Shown here in pieces: positions 1-8,209 of a stretch of 35,955 nucleotides of DNA. The notes under the pieces are model-generated. The model worked only from the letters and a program-made list of their open reading frames with translations, searched no databases and had not been told where the DNA came from. Source of the stretch: Acidobacteriota bacterium (GTDB lineage Bacteria > Acidobacteriota > Vicinamibacteria > Vicinamibacterales > UBA2999); assembly GCA_027622905.1 (NCBI GenBank), contig JAQBVV010000020.1, positions 1 through 35,955 on the forward strand, in the 5' to 3' direction. Position numbers and translations under genes: made by a program. Numbering within the stretch: position 1 is the stretch's first letter; every line of letters starts with the position of its first letter.

Positions 1-11
1 TTCGTCGCTGG

Positions 12-107
12 GCGCTTTTCGTTTCAGCCTAGGGCTTCTCGCAGGGGCCAGGCCTTTTCGAAAAGCGCTGTCCCGCGTGTTTCGGTCTCCACCGAATCGA
101 AAAACGC
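12..107 (-). repeat. Interspersed palindromic repeat A, copy 1
   Basis: This ~96-bp element has two nested inverted repeats. One pairs the 10-mer gcgcttttcg near 12-21 with cgaaaagcgc near 58-67. The other pairs gcgtgtttcg (75-84) with cgaaaaacgc (98-107). It closely matches the copy at 3408-3502, and part of it recurs in the opposite orientation at 35190-35240. On the minus strand it starts one base after the nrdJ stop codon. There is no T-run after the hairpin, so it is not a canonical intrinsic terminator. A role in termination, mRNA 3'-end stability or REP-like behaviour is inference. Confidence 0.75.
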
Positions 108-108
108 A

Positions 109-3100
109 CTAGGCGCAGCCGGACGTTGTGCCGCAGTTAGCGCACTTGTAGCAGGAACCGCTGCGAATCATCAGGGAGCCGCACGTCGAACATGGCGGGG
201 CGTCCTCCTGGTTCTGGATCGCAGCAAACTCTGATGTGCCGGCTGCGGACTTCGCTCGGTTGCCGGACGCGACACGGTCGCTAGACGCGACACGGTCGCT
301 AGACGCGACCCGGTCGCCGGACGCGACACGATCGCTAGACGCTACCCGTGGCGCCCCGTTCGATGCGGCATTCGCCCCAGCACCTGCCCCTGCGCCGGCC
401 ATCGGCCCCGAGCCGCCGGCGGTCGGGACCTCCGCGTCCGCCCCGGTCGACCCGTCGTCCGCCGCTGTCTCGCGCATGTTCACGCCAGCGTTGAATTGCG
501 CCTCCTGTGAGAGGAACTTCGTCGCCATCCATCGGAAGATGTAGTCGACGATCGACTTGGCGAACCGTACCTCCGGATTCTTCGTCATCCCGGATGGTTC
601 GAAGCGGGCATGACTGAACTTGTCGACCAGGACCGGCAACGGCACACCGTACTGCAGTGCATACGAGATGGCCTGTGCGAACGCGTCGGCGAAGCCGGAG
701 ATCGTCGAGCCCTCCTTCGCCATCGTCAGAAAGATCTCGCCAGGCGTCCCGTCCGGGAAAAGACCAACGGTGATATAGCCCTCGTGCCCGGCAATATCGA
801 ACTTGTGCGTAATCGAATCCCTCTCGTCGGCTAGCTTCCGCCGCGTCGGGCGCTCGACCTCCTTCACGATCTCGTGCACGACCTCGTGTGGCCGGGCCTC
901 GACGTCAGCGTGGCCCACGCGGACCTTGGCTGTCGTGACGTTACGGGTGTCTGCAACCCCGGCTCTCGACGTATTGAGCGGCTGCGTCCGCTTGCTGCCG
1001 TCGCGGTAAATCGAGATCGCCTTCGCCCCGAGACGCCATGATTCCAGGTAGGCCTTCTCGATATCTTCAACGGTCGCGCTGCGCGGAACGTTGACGGTCT
1101 TGCTGATGGCTCCGGAGATGAACGGCTGCGTCGCCCCCATCATGCGGATGTGGCCCATGTAGTCGATCGAGCGTTCACCTTGCGAGGGTTTGAACGCGCA
1201 GTCGAACACGGGGAGATGCTCCTCCTTGAGGAAAGGCGCACCCTCGATCGTCTCGTACTCGTCGATGAAGTGCACGATCGCCTCGACTTCCGGCTTCGTG
1301 TACCCGAGTTTCTCAAGCGCCATCGGCACGGTGGTGTTGACGATCTTCATCAGCCCTCCGCCGACAAGCTTCTTGTACTTGACCAGCGCGATATCCGGTT
1401 CGACGCCCGTGGTATCGCAGTCCATCATGAAGCCGATCGTGCCGGTCGGCGCCAGGACCGTGGCCTGGGCGTTGCGGAAACCGAAATCCTCTCCCAGTTC
1501 CACGACCTCATCCCACGCCTGCTTCGCGCCCGCGTAGAGGTCGGACGGCACCCACTTCGCGTCGATCTCACCGACCGCCTCACGGTGCTTGCGCATGACG
1601 CGAAGGAAGGGCTCGCGATTCCGCTCGTAGCCCTTGAACGGGCCGTCATGGTCCCGCGCGATCCGCGCCGACTGCGCGTAGGCCTCTCCGGTCAGGACCG
1701 CGGTGATCGCCGCCGCGTACGCGCGACCCTCGTCACTGTCGTACGGCAGACCACGCGACATGAGCAGCGCGCCGAGGTTCGCGTACCCGAGGCCCAGCGG
1801 GCGATACTCGCGGCTGTTCTTCTCGATGGCCTTGGTCGGATAGCTTGAGTTCGGAACGATGATCTCCTGCGCGGTGATCAGCGTGCGGCACGCGGACCGA
1901 AACGCCGCCACGTCCAGCTCTCCGTCCGACTTCACGAACTTCATCAGATTGATCGACGCCAGATTGCACGCCGAGTCATCCAGGAACATGTACTCCGAGC
2001 ACGGGTTGCTCGCATTGATCCGATCCGTCTCCGGGCACGTGTGCCAGTCGTTGACCGTCGTGTCGAACTGCATGCCCGGGTCACCACACACCCAGGTCCC
2101 CTCCGCGATCATGCGCATCAGCTCGCGGGCCTTGTAGGTATCCACGACCTCGCCGTCGCGCACAGCCTTGGTCTGCCACTCTCCGTCATCCAGGACAGCC
2201 CGCATGAAGTCGTCCGTCACGCGTACGCTGTTGTTCGAGTTCTGAAAGAAGATGGAGCCGTACGCCACCCCGGTGAACGACCCGTCGTACCCGGCGTCGA
2301 TGAGTGCCCACGCTTTCTTCTCTTCCTCCACCTTGCAACTGATGAAGTCGACGATGTCCGGATGGTCGGCGTTGAGAATGACCATCTTGGCCGCGCGGCG
2401 TGTCTTGCCCCCCGATTTGATCACACCGGCAAACGCGTCGTAGCCCTTCATGAACGACACCGGACCGCTCGCGGTACCCCCTCCGGCCAACAACTCCTTC
2501 GACGAGCGGATCGAGGACAGGTTGCTGCCCGTGCCGGAACCAAACTTGAACAGCATCCCCTCGGTCCTAGCCAGCGTCAGAATCGAGTCCATCGTGTCCT
2601 CGACGGCATTGATGAAACACGCCGAGCACTGAGGCGCCTTCTCGAAGCCGCAGTTGAACCAGACGGGGCTGTTGAACGCCGCCTTCTGATACACCAGCAG
2701 ATGCTTCAGCTCCCCGGCAAACGACTGCAGCGCCTCGTCGCTGGCGAAATAGTGCTGCTCACCCGCCCAGTGCGCGATCGCATCGACGACACGGCCGATC
2801 AGCTGCTTGACGCTATGCTCCCGACCGGGAGTTCCGAGCTGACCGCGGAAGTACTTGGACACGACGATGTTGGTCGCCTGCTGAGACCAGAACGCCGGGA
2901 TCTCGACGTCGTGCTGCTCGAAGACGACGTTGCCCTTTTCGTTCCCGATCACCGCCGATCGGATCTCCCACTCGACTTCATCGAAGGGATCCGCGCCCGG
3001 CAACGTGAAGTAGCGGGGAAACTCCAGCCCCGGCGCCGAGGTATCCCTCGGCTCAACCGATTTCCGCCCGCGAGACGATTCGGGGACCGGCGACGCTGGC

Positions 3101-3165
3101 GTCGCTTCCGATGATTGTGTCTGCTGGGCAGTTGCGGCTGCTTCGCGGGCTGGGCCTGTTTCCAT
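109..3165 (-). CDS. nrdJ: Adenosylcobalamin-dependent (class II) ribonucleotide reductase
   Basis: This cytoplasmic enzyme reduces ribonucleotides to deoxyribonucleotides using a B12-derived radical. The 1018-residue protein has the class II core, with an FNSPVWFN motif and a QCSACF cysteine near residue 180. NPCSE holds the presumed thiyl-radical Cys389, and DSACNL holds Cys400, the presumed partner of the first redox cysteine. The C-terminus is a cysteine-rich zinc-ribbon-like tail (CSTCG, CYKCANCG, final GCA) typical of large NrdJ proteins. A low-complexity linker near residues 940-970 joins core and tail and carries a six-residue repeat. I chose the ATG at 3165 because GGAGGA lies just upstream; a frame-open ATG at 3189 adds eight residues with no such site. 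It is monocistronic in this window. Two NrdR-like boxes upstream suggest NrdR control. No class I nrdAB is visible here. Confidence 0.95.
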   Translation of the reverse strand: METGPAREAAATAQQTQSSEATPASPVPESSRGRKSVEPRDTSAPGLEFPRYFTLPGADPFDEVEWEIRSAVIGNEKGNVVFEQHDVEIPAFWSQQATNIVVSKYFRGQLGTPGREHSVKQLIGRVVDAIAHWAGEQHYFASDEALQSFAGELKHLLVYQKAAFNSPVWFNCGFEKAPQCSACFINAVEDTMDSILTLARTEGMLFKFGSGTGSNLSSIRSSKELLAGGGTASGPVSFMKGYDAFAGVIKSGGKTRRAAKMVILNADHPDIVDFISCKVEEEKKAWALIDAGYDGSFTGVAYGSIFFQNSNNSVRVTDDFMRAVLDDGEWQTKAVRDGEVVDTYKARELMRMIAEGTWVCGDPGMQFDTTVNDWHTCPETDRINASNPCSEYMFLDDSACNLASINLMKFVKSDGELDVAAFRSACRTLITAQEIIVPNSSYPTKAIEKNSREYRPLGLGYANLGALLMSRGLPYDSDEGRAYAAAITAVLTGEAYAQSARIARDHDGPFKGYERNREPFLRVMRKHREAVGEIDAKWVPSDLYAGAKQAWDEVVELGEDFGFRNAQATVLAPTGTIGFMMDCDTTGVEPDIALVKYKKLVGGGLMKIVNTTVPMALEKLGYTKPEVEAIVHFIDEYETIEGAPFLKEEHLPVFDCAFKPSQGERSIDYMGHIRMMGATQPFISGAISKTVNVPRSATVEDIEKAYLESWRLGAKAISIYRDGSKRTQPLNTSRAGVADTRNVTTAKVRVGHADVEARPHEVVHEIVKEVERPTRRKLADERDSITHKFDIAGHEGYITVGLFPDGTPGEIFLTMAKEGSTISGFADAFAQAISYALQYGVPLPVLVDKFSHARFEPSGMTKNPEVRFAKSIVDYIFRWMATKFLSQEAQFNAGVNMRETAADDGSTGADAEVPTAGGSGPMAGAGAGAGANAASNGAPRVASSDRVASGDRVASSDRVASSDRVASGNRAKSAAGTSEFAAIQNQEDAPPCSTCGSLMIRSGSCYKCANCGTTSGCA
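260..349 (-). repeat. Five tandem 18-bp repeats inside nrdJ
   Basis: Five head-to-tail 18-bp units (260-277, 278-295, 296-313, 314-331, 332-349) have the core tcgctagacgcgacacgg with one to three changes each. They are in frame and encode repeats of Val-Ala-Ser-(Ser/Gly)-(Asp/Asn)-Arg. They form a basic and acidic flexible linker between the reductase core and the zinc-ribbon tail. The number of units may vary between strains, which is inference. Confidence 0.9.
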
Positions 3166-3306
3166 GAGTCCTCCGAACGACGAATGCACCCACCCCGTCG
3201 GGCACTCGCCACGTCTGTTGCAAAATTGCGCTGTAGACGATTCTGGGGAAATTCGCCTCGGCCTGGAGCTGGGAGGTCCGGCCTCGCGTCTTCAAGCGCG
3301 AGCGCA

Positions 3307-3335
3307 AATATGCGCCCTGGGGATTCGCTTGTCAA
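3307..3335 (-). promoter_or_regulatory. Sigma-70 promoter of nrdJ
   Basis: On the minus strand a perfect -35 TTGACA (3335-3330) is followed after 17 bp by CATATT (3312-3307) as -10. This predicts a start near 3300. It is the only good promoter-like pair upstream of nrdJ. Confidence 0.7.
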
Positions 3336-3343
3336 TACAAAAA

Positions 3344-3359
3344 CCACAATATGTAGCGT
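3344..3359. promoter_or_regulatory. NrdR box 1 (putative)
   Basis: The 16-mer ccacaatatgtagcgt matches the known NrdR consensus acaCwAtATaTwGtgt at most positions, including C4, ATAT-like centre and G13. It lies just upstream of the nrdJ -35 element, centred near -52 of the predicted start. Confidence 0.7.
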
Positions 3360-3375
3360 TTTTCTATTAGGGCAT

Positions 3376-3391
3376 GCGCAATATATGCCAT
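3376..3391. promoter_or_regulatory. NrdR box 2 (putative, weaker)
   Basis: The sequence gcgcaatatatgccat keeps the CaAtATaT core of the NrdR consensus but diverges in the right half. It starts 32 bp from box 1, about three helical turns, the spacing usual for paired NrdR boxes. The spacing is the main reason to accept it. Confidence 0.55.
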
Positions 3392-3407
3392 TTCCCACGG
3401 CAATCTA

Positions 3408-3502
3408 GCGCTTTTTGTTTCGGTCTAGGGCTTCCTGCAGGGGCCAGGCCGTTTCGAAAAGCGCTTTCCGCGTTTTTCGGTTTCCACCGAATCGAAAAAC
3501 GC
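3408..3502 (-). repeat. Interspersed palindromic repeat A, copy 2
   Basis: This 95-bp copy has the same architecture as copy 1. The inner arms are gcgtttttcg (3470-3479) and cgaaaaacgc (3493-3502). The outer imperfect arms begin gcgctttttg (3408) and end cgaaaagcgc. It lies 20 bp after the stop of the gene at 3523 in the same relative orientation as copy 1 has to nrdJ. Together the two copies bracket nrdJ with its promoter. Confidence 0.75.
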
Positions 3503-3522
3503 TTTACCGGCCGCCGACGCCG

Positions 3523-4143
3523 TCAGCGGCCGACGAGTTCCGCGGCGAGCGCCGCAGCCTTCCCCGCGAGCGTCTCGGCAAATATTAGATTCCTGTCCCG
3601 CAGCGCCTGCTGCGCCTGCGCGGTAAACCGCTCGGACTGCTCGAACTGCGATCTCCCCGCCGGGCTGAGCCGGCCCGTATCCACGCTGGCCCTCTCGCGC
3701 GCGGCGCGGGCGAGCGTCGCGCGCACGCTCGACTCCGTGACCGAGGCTGGCCCTGCCCGCAGATCGCCTGCGCCGGACGAGTCCGGAATCTCCGATACCT
3801 CGGTGGGAGGCGCCGGCCTGGGCTGCGGCTGGCGCACCGCACGCGGTGCCGCGCTGGGAGGGGCGGCGGCAAGAGGCTCAGGCGCCGGGTCTGGGGCATC
3901 GTCGGGCACGGTGCGCACCTCAACGGGCGCCAGCACCCTCGGCGGTGGCTGGGGCACCACCAGCGGTGGGCCGTCGGGCACGGTCTCGGCCCTGGCCTTC
4001 GCGCACGCAGCGCCCCCAAGGCACAGCATCAGTGATCCGATGGCGACCGCCCCCAGCTCCATGCCGCGGAGAACAGCGCGCCCGACGCGCTGCTTCGGGT
4101 CCATCGGGTGCCGCACGACTCCGCCACGTCTGGCTGTGATCAT
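3523..4143 (-). CDS. Small proline-rich exported protein (possible lipoprotein)
   Basis: Not recognised as a named family. The 206-residue product has a basic N-terminus, then a hydrophobic segment near residues 28-47 ending in GGAACAKA. This could be a signal peptide or an imperfect lipobox, since leucine is absent at -3. A long Pro/Ala-rich spacer follows (residues 55-125), then a C-terminal ~75-residue stretch, largely predicted helical and rich in Ala, Arg, Glu and Gln. The ATG at 4143 lies two bases after the stop of the upstream kinase gene, so translation is probably coupled. A later ATG (residue 28) would give a tighter signal peptide. Context suggests an envelope partner of the kinase/regulator pair, for example a sensor accessory, but this is inference. 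Confidence 0.75.
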   Translation of the reverse strand: MITARRGGVVRHPMDPKQRVGRAVLRGMELGAVAIGSLMLCLGGAACAKARAETVPDGPPLVVPQPPPRVLAPVEVRTVPDDAPDPAPEPLAAAPPSAAPRAVRQPQPRPAPPTEVSEIPDSSGAGDLRAGPASVTESSVRATLARAARERASVDTGRLSPAGRSQFEQSERFTAQAQQALRDRNLIFAETLAGKAAALAAELVGR

Positions 4144-4145
4144 CG

Positions 4146-6020
4146 TCAGAGCCTGCTGACGCGTGGAAGCAGCACCCGAAACACCGTACCTCGTCCCAGC
4201 GTCGACTGCACCTCGACCTCTCCCTCATGCATCTGTACGATCCGGTACACCATCGACAGGCCGATCCCCGTCCCATCATCCTTCGTCGAGTAATAGAGGT
4301 CAAAGATCTTCTCCAGATCCTCCGGCTTGATTCCCACGCCGGTGTCCTCCACGCGGATCTCCACCCGATCCTGCGACGCCGCCGCGCAGACCAGTCGAAG
4401 GGTCCCCCCGTCGGGCATCGCCTGACAGGCATTGATCGCCAGGTTCAGCGCGACCTGACGCAACATCGCGGCATCGCCGCTCACGTCCGGTACCGACGCC
4501 GGAATGTCGACTTCGACCTTGACGGCATTGGCGTGCGCTTCGGACTCGATCACCGGCAGCGCCTCCTCGAGCAGTTCCTTGAGGTTGACGGGCTCGGGCC
4601 GCAGCTCCTCCGGCCTCGTGAACTTCAGGAAACCCTGCACGACTTCATCCAGCCGGCGAATCTCGCCTTCCATCAGCTCAACGTGCCGCAGGGCACCCTG
4701 AACCGCCGGCGCAAGCTCGCGTCCCGTATCCGCAAGCCCGATCACCGCACCGGATGCCGCAGCGGGTTCCGGGTCCGGCTCTGCGGCTCGAGCACCATCA
4801 CGAATCTTCGTTCGCAGCAATTCGAGGTGAATGATCATCGCGTTCAACGGATTCTTCACCTCGTGCGCCACGCCTGCGGTCAGCCGCCCGAGCGCCACCA
4901 GTTTGCGTGACGACGCAATCGTCGACTGCACTTGCGACAACCGCGCGACGTTTCTGGACACCAGCAGCACGCCCATCAACGCGCGGTCGCTGGCCGCGAT
5001 CGCGTGCGCCGTCAGCGACACATCAAAGCCCACGGACGCGCGGATCGGACCCTGGGACGTCCCGGTCGCGAGCGTCTCCTCGACGATCGCGCGGTAAGGG
5101 TGCCCGGCCGGCAGCAGCGCCCCCAACGGCCGCCCGACAGCGTCGGCGGCAAAGGTCGCCTGCATGGACGGATTCCGGAACAACAGATCCCCGGACGGAT
5201 CGAACAGGGCCACCGCGTCCGCCAGGTCGTCCAGAGACGACTGCGGCGGCACCACGGGGTCTGCCTGGGCGTCACGGTCGGCTGACAGCCGCTGACTCAC
5301 GCTGTTGAAGAACGCGCCCAGTTCGCCGAACTCGTCTCCGGGTGGGAGGTCAAGCGTCACTCCGAGCTCACCCTGACCCAGCCGGGTCAATCCGCTCCGG
5401 ATGACGTGAATCGGGCGCAGGAGCGCCTGTGCGAGCAGCGCCGCGACCAGCACGGCCACGCCGAGGGCCAGCGCGGCGGTCCACAGGGCCGGGCCAAGCG
5501 CCGCGTTCAACTGCTGCCGCATCAGCAGCGTCGAAATCCCGATACGGATGGATCCGAAGGCCTCATCGCCGAGCATCATCGGCTGACGCACTTCGAGGGT
5601 CTGGCCCTCCTGTGAATACAGGGCGCCGAGCTGACGAACCGGCCCCTGCTCCAGCAGCTCGGTCAGATCCGCCCCCTCCTCACGGGGCAACGCCACCAGG
5701 GTCGCGTCACTCGCGGCCACGACGACGCCCTCGGTGTCGAGAATGAACGCGCCGGTCTCGGTCTCGCCATAAATGGCGGACTCGAGGATGGCTCGAAGGC
5801 CGGGATCGGCGCCCAGCGCCGTGTAGGGCTCCAGACTACCCGGCACCACTTCGCGTGCTCGATGAAAGATGGCGTTGGACAGGAGTTCGCCGCGCGCATG
5901 GCTCTCGCGCAGCACGACCTGGGCAAGCTGCGCCACGTGCAGCGCGCTCAGCGCGGTGACCGCGACCGCGACGATCGCCGTCACGCCCGCGATCTGTTTC
6001 CCCTTGATCCCCAGGCGCAC
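4146..6020 (-). CDS. Membrane sensor histidine kinase (HAMP-PAS-HisKA-HATPase)
   Basis: The 624-residue kinase has a transmembrane helix near residues 8-28, a ~140-residue periplasmic sensing region, and a second helix near 175-200. A HAMP linker, a PAS-like domain (about 260-370) and the catalytic core follow. The H-box is VAHEVKNPL with phospho-acceptor His386. The N-box (NLAINACQAMP), G1 (DTGVGIK) and G2 (GTGIGLSM) are intact, so it should autophosphorylate. It belongs to the NtrB/AtoS-like group that pairs with NtrC-type regulators. Such a regulator gene ends 20 bp upstream (6041-7423), and the small exported protein follows directly. The ligand is unknown. An Ala/Glu-rich insert lies between the HisKA helices. 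Confidence 0.92.
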   Translation of the reverse strand: MRLGIKGKQIAGVTAIVAVAVTALSALHVAQLAQVVLRESHARGELLSNAIFHRAREVVPGSLEPYTALGADPGLRAILESAIYGETETGAFILDTEGVVVAASDATLVALPREEGADLTELLEQGPVRQLGALYSQEGQTLEVRQPMMLGDEAFGSIRIGISTLLMRQQLNAALGPALWTAALALGVAVLVAALLAQALLRPIHVIRSGLTRLGQGELGVTLDLPPGDEFGELGAFFNSVSQRLSADRDAQADPVVPPQSSLDDLADAVALFDPSGDLLFRNPSMQATFAADAVGRPLGALLPAGHPYRAIVEETLATGTSQGPIRASVGFDVSLTAHAIAASDRALMGVLLVSRNVARLSQVQSTIASSRKLVALGRLTAGVAHEVKNPLNAMIIHLELLRTKIRDGARAAEPDPEPAAASGAVIGLADTGRELAPAVQGALRHVELMEGEIRRLDEVVQGFLKFTRPEELRPEPVNLKELLEEALPVIESEAHANAVKVEVDIPASVPDVSGDAAMLRQVALNLAINACQAMPDGGTLRLVCAAASQDRVEIRVEDTGVGIKPEDLEKIFDLYYSTKDDGTGIGLSMVYRIVQMHEGEVEVQSTLGRGTVFRVLLPRVSRL

Positions 6021-6040
6021 CTACGATCCGCCTGCGGCGC

Positions 6041-7423
6041 TCATCCCGCGGGAGAGCCCCGCTCCCGCAGTCGGTTCAACTTGTTGTGCAGCGTCTTCAG
6101 ACTGATGCCAAGAATCTCCGCCGCGCGAGTCTTGTTGTCGCCCGTGTGCTCCAGCGTCATCAGGATCAGCTGACGCTCGCCCTCCTCGACCGTCGTCCCT
6201 GGCGGAAGCGAGATCGACGACGATATGTCCCGGGCCGCGTCGACCACCAGTGGCGGAAGATGTTTCGGCTCGATGAACGCACCCGTGCTGAGGATCACCG
6301 CGCGCTCGATGACGTTGCGCAACTCGCGCACGTTGCCCGGCCAGGCATGTCCCTCCAGCAGGCGCATCGCCGCGTGGTCGGCGCCCGACACCGACTTGCC
6401 GTAGCGCTCGTTGAGTTCCGCGACGAACGACTGAATCAGCAGCGGAAGGTCCTCCTTCCGATCGCGTAACGGTGGCAGCTCGATCCCGAACACGTTGAGC
6501 CGGTAGAACACGTCTTCCCGGAGTCTGCCGTCCTTCACCGCATCGGCCGGCACGGCATTGGTGGCGGCGATGATCCGGACGTCGACACGCTGTTCAGACC
6601 GTCCACCCAGGCGCCGGAAGGTGCGCTCCTGAAGGACGCGAAGTAGTTTCGCCTGCGTCGCCGGCGTCATCTCCGCGATTTCGTCGAGAAAGAGCGTTCC
6701 GCGATCGGCCAGCTCGAAGCAGCCCTCGCGCCGTTCGGACGCGCCGGTGAAGGCGCCTTTCTCGTGGCCGAAGATCTCGCTTTCGAGCAGGGTCTCCGGA
6801 ATCGCCGCGCAGTTGATCGGGATGAACGGCATCCGCGCGCGCGGCGACAACTGGTGGATCATCTGCGCCACCACTTCTTTACCAGTGCCCGACTCGCCCG
6901 AGATCAGGACCGACGCCGATGTCGGCGCGGCCTGCTCGACGATCTGGTGGACCTTGCGCATCGGCGCGCTGCTGCCGATCAGTCGACCAAACGTGCCTTG
7001 CTCGCCGAGCTGTCGCCGCAGCACCTTGACCTCACGACCGATGTCGTGACGCTCGACGATCTTGTCGAGCAGGATCCTCAGCCGCTGCGGCTCGATCGGC
7101 TTGGTGAGATAGTCGTACGCGCCTTCCTTGATCGCCTCGACCGCCGTTTCGACCGTGCCTTGCGCAGTCAGAATCACGACCGTGACATCGTCGCCCTCCG
7201 CTTTCAGCGCGCGCAGGAGATCCATGCCGCCCATCCGCGGCATCACCAGATCGCTGATCACGATGGTCGGCCGGAAGGCGGTGATACGCTGAAGCGCCAC
7301 CTCGCCGTCGCCGGCGGCATCGGTGGCGAATCCCCACGTGCGCACGAGCTCGGCGAGGCCGAGCCGTGTGGCTGGGTCGTCTTCGACGACCAGGACGCGG
7401 TCGGGAGAGGTCGTGGACGTCAT
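6041..7423 (-). CDS. NtrC-family sigma-54-dependent response regulator
   Basis: This 460-residue activator has a receiver domain (about 8-120, phospho-acceptor Asp58 in ISDLVMP, Lys in the LTKPIE motif). The AAA+ domain has Walker A GESGTGKE, an intact GAFTGA loop and Walker B GTLFLDE. A C-terminal Fis-type HTH follows (about 415-455). It should open sigma-54 holoenzyme promoters when phosphorylated, most likely by the kinase encoded just downstream. The ATG at 7423 was chosen because it begins the canonical receiver fold and has GGAG nine bases upstream. The open frame extends 109 codons further upstream, but that stretch is antisense to the divergent CPBP gene and resembles no domain. It is the first gene of a three-gene operon. 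Confidence 0.94.
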   Translation of the reverse strand: MTSTTSPDRVLVVEDDPATRLGLAELVRTWGFATDAAGDGEVALQRITAFRPTIVISDLVMPRMGGMDLLRALKAEGDDVTVVILTAQGTVETAVEAIKEGAYDYLTKPIEPQRLRILLDKIVERHDIGREVKVLRRQLGEQGTFGRLIGSSAPMRKVHQIVEQAAPTSASVLISGESGTGKEVVAQMIHQLSPRARMPFIPINCAAIPETLLESEIFGHEKGAFTGASERREGCFELADRGTLFLDEIAEMTPATQAKLLRVLQERTFRRLGGRSEQRVDVRIIAATNAVPADAVKDGRLREDVFYRLNVFGIELPPLRDRKEDLPLLIQSFVAELNERYGKSVSGADHAAMRLLEGHAWPGNVRELRNVIERAVILSTGAFIEPKHLPPLVVDAARDISSSISLPPGTTVEEGERQLILMTLEHTGDNKTRAAEILGISLKTLHNKLNRLRERGSPAG

Positions 7424-7498
7424 GTGGGCAACGCTCCGCTCGGGCACGAGCGCCTCGGCCCTATGTTCGCCTGACGGTTTCGCAAGGTCACCACACCC

Positions 7499-8209
7499 AT
7501 GACATTGGCACAGTCTCGCACCAGGATCACGGCAATCGCCGAAATCGTGCTTTGCTCCAGTGTACCGACACAACTCCTGCTCGGCGCCCTGCTTGGTCTG
7601 GCCGGCTGGCGACCGATCGACGACGCGGGGCGACTGTCGCTGACATTCGTCTTCATCCTGTCGTTGACCGACACCGTGCTTCTGATCGGTCTGATGGTCG
7701 CGCTCACCCGCGCTCGCGGCGAGCGCGTCGGCGACCTGTGGCTGGGCCACCGTCGCGTCCTGCCCGAGGCCCTGTACGGCCTGCGGCTCATCCCGGTGAT
7801 CTTTCTCGTGGTCCTCGTGGTCATGAACGGCCTGAGAATCGCCACGCCATCGCTACACAACGTGCCAACCAACCCGCTGGAGCAATTGGCCGGCACGCCT
7901 GGACAGGCCGCCGCCTTCGCCGTGGTGGCCATCTTCGCTGGCGGCGTGCGGGAGGAGATGCAGCGCGCCTTTCTCCTTCGCCGCTTCGAGCAGCACCTCG
8001 GCGGCGCGCACGTGGGTGTCGTGCTCCTGAGTCTCGGCTTTGGCCTCGGTCACATCGTGCAAGGGTGGGATGCGGTCATCACCACCGGCCTCCTGGGCGC
8101 GTTCTGGGCGCTGCTCTACCTCCGCCGGCGCAGTACCGTGGCGCCGCTGGTCAGCCACGCAGGGTTCAACGCCGTGGAGGTGCTGCGGGTGGCGGTGTGG
8201 GGCGCATGA
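7499..8209 (+). CDS. CPBP-family intramembrane metalloprotease
   Basis: The 236-residue hydrophobic protein has about six membrane segments and the CPBP (Abi, Rce1-like) signature motifs. These are the glutamate pair Glu152-Glu153 with Arg156 (REEMQR), His185 in FGLGH, and His220/Asn224 in HAGFN. Members cleave prenylated or other membrane substrates, and several bacterial ones act in bacteriocin self-immunity or membrane-bound regulator processing. The substrate here is unknown. It is transcribed away from the NtrC-type regulator (75 bp between start codons). Its last 44 bp overlap the 3' end of the convergent SurA-like gene. Confidence 0.88.
   Translation: MTLAQSRTRITAIAEIVLCSSVPTQLLLGALLGLAGWRPIDDAGRLSLTFVFILSLTDTVLLIGLMVALTRARGERVGDLWLGHRRVLPEALYGLRLIPVIFLVVLVVMNGLRIATPSLHNVPTNPLEQLAGTPGQAAAFAVVAIFAGGVREEMQRAFLLRRFEQHLGGAHVGVVLLSLGFGLGHIVQGWDAVITTGLLGAFWALLYLRRRSTVAPLVSHAGFNAVEVLRVAVWGA

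Larger units (their letters stand above)
3166..3522. other. Intergenic region upstream of nrdJ
   Basis: This 357-bp gap holds, from high to low coordinates, repeat A copy 2 (3408-3502), two NrdR-like boxes (3376-3391 and 3344-3359), a sigma-70 promoter (3307-3335) and a leader of roughly 135 nt to the nrdJ ATG. The leader shows no cobalamin riboswitch hallmarks (no B12 box, no GCCACTG segment). I see no gene in it. Confidence 0.7.

Noticed and set aside
260-349. CRISPR-like array
   Set aside because: The units are contiguous 18-mers without spacers and code in frame inside nrdJ.
2041-3114. 357-codon open frame antisense to nrdJ
   Set aside because: Low-complexity Arg/His-rich translation with no domain; nrdJ on the other strand is certain.
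3166-3300. Cobalamin riboswitch in the nrdJ leader
   Set aside because: The leader is short and lacks the B12 box and other conserved segments, although class II reductases are sometimes riboswitch-controlled.
7507-7520. Sigma-54-like element ggcacagtctcgc at the CPBP start
   Set aside because: GG and GC are 9 bases apart instead of 10, and the site lies inside the CPBP coding sequence.
7424-7750. N-terminal extension of the NtrC-type regulator to 7750
   Set aside because: The residues match no domain, lie antisense to the CPBP gene, and the receiver domain begins normally at 7423.
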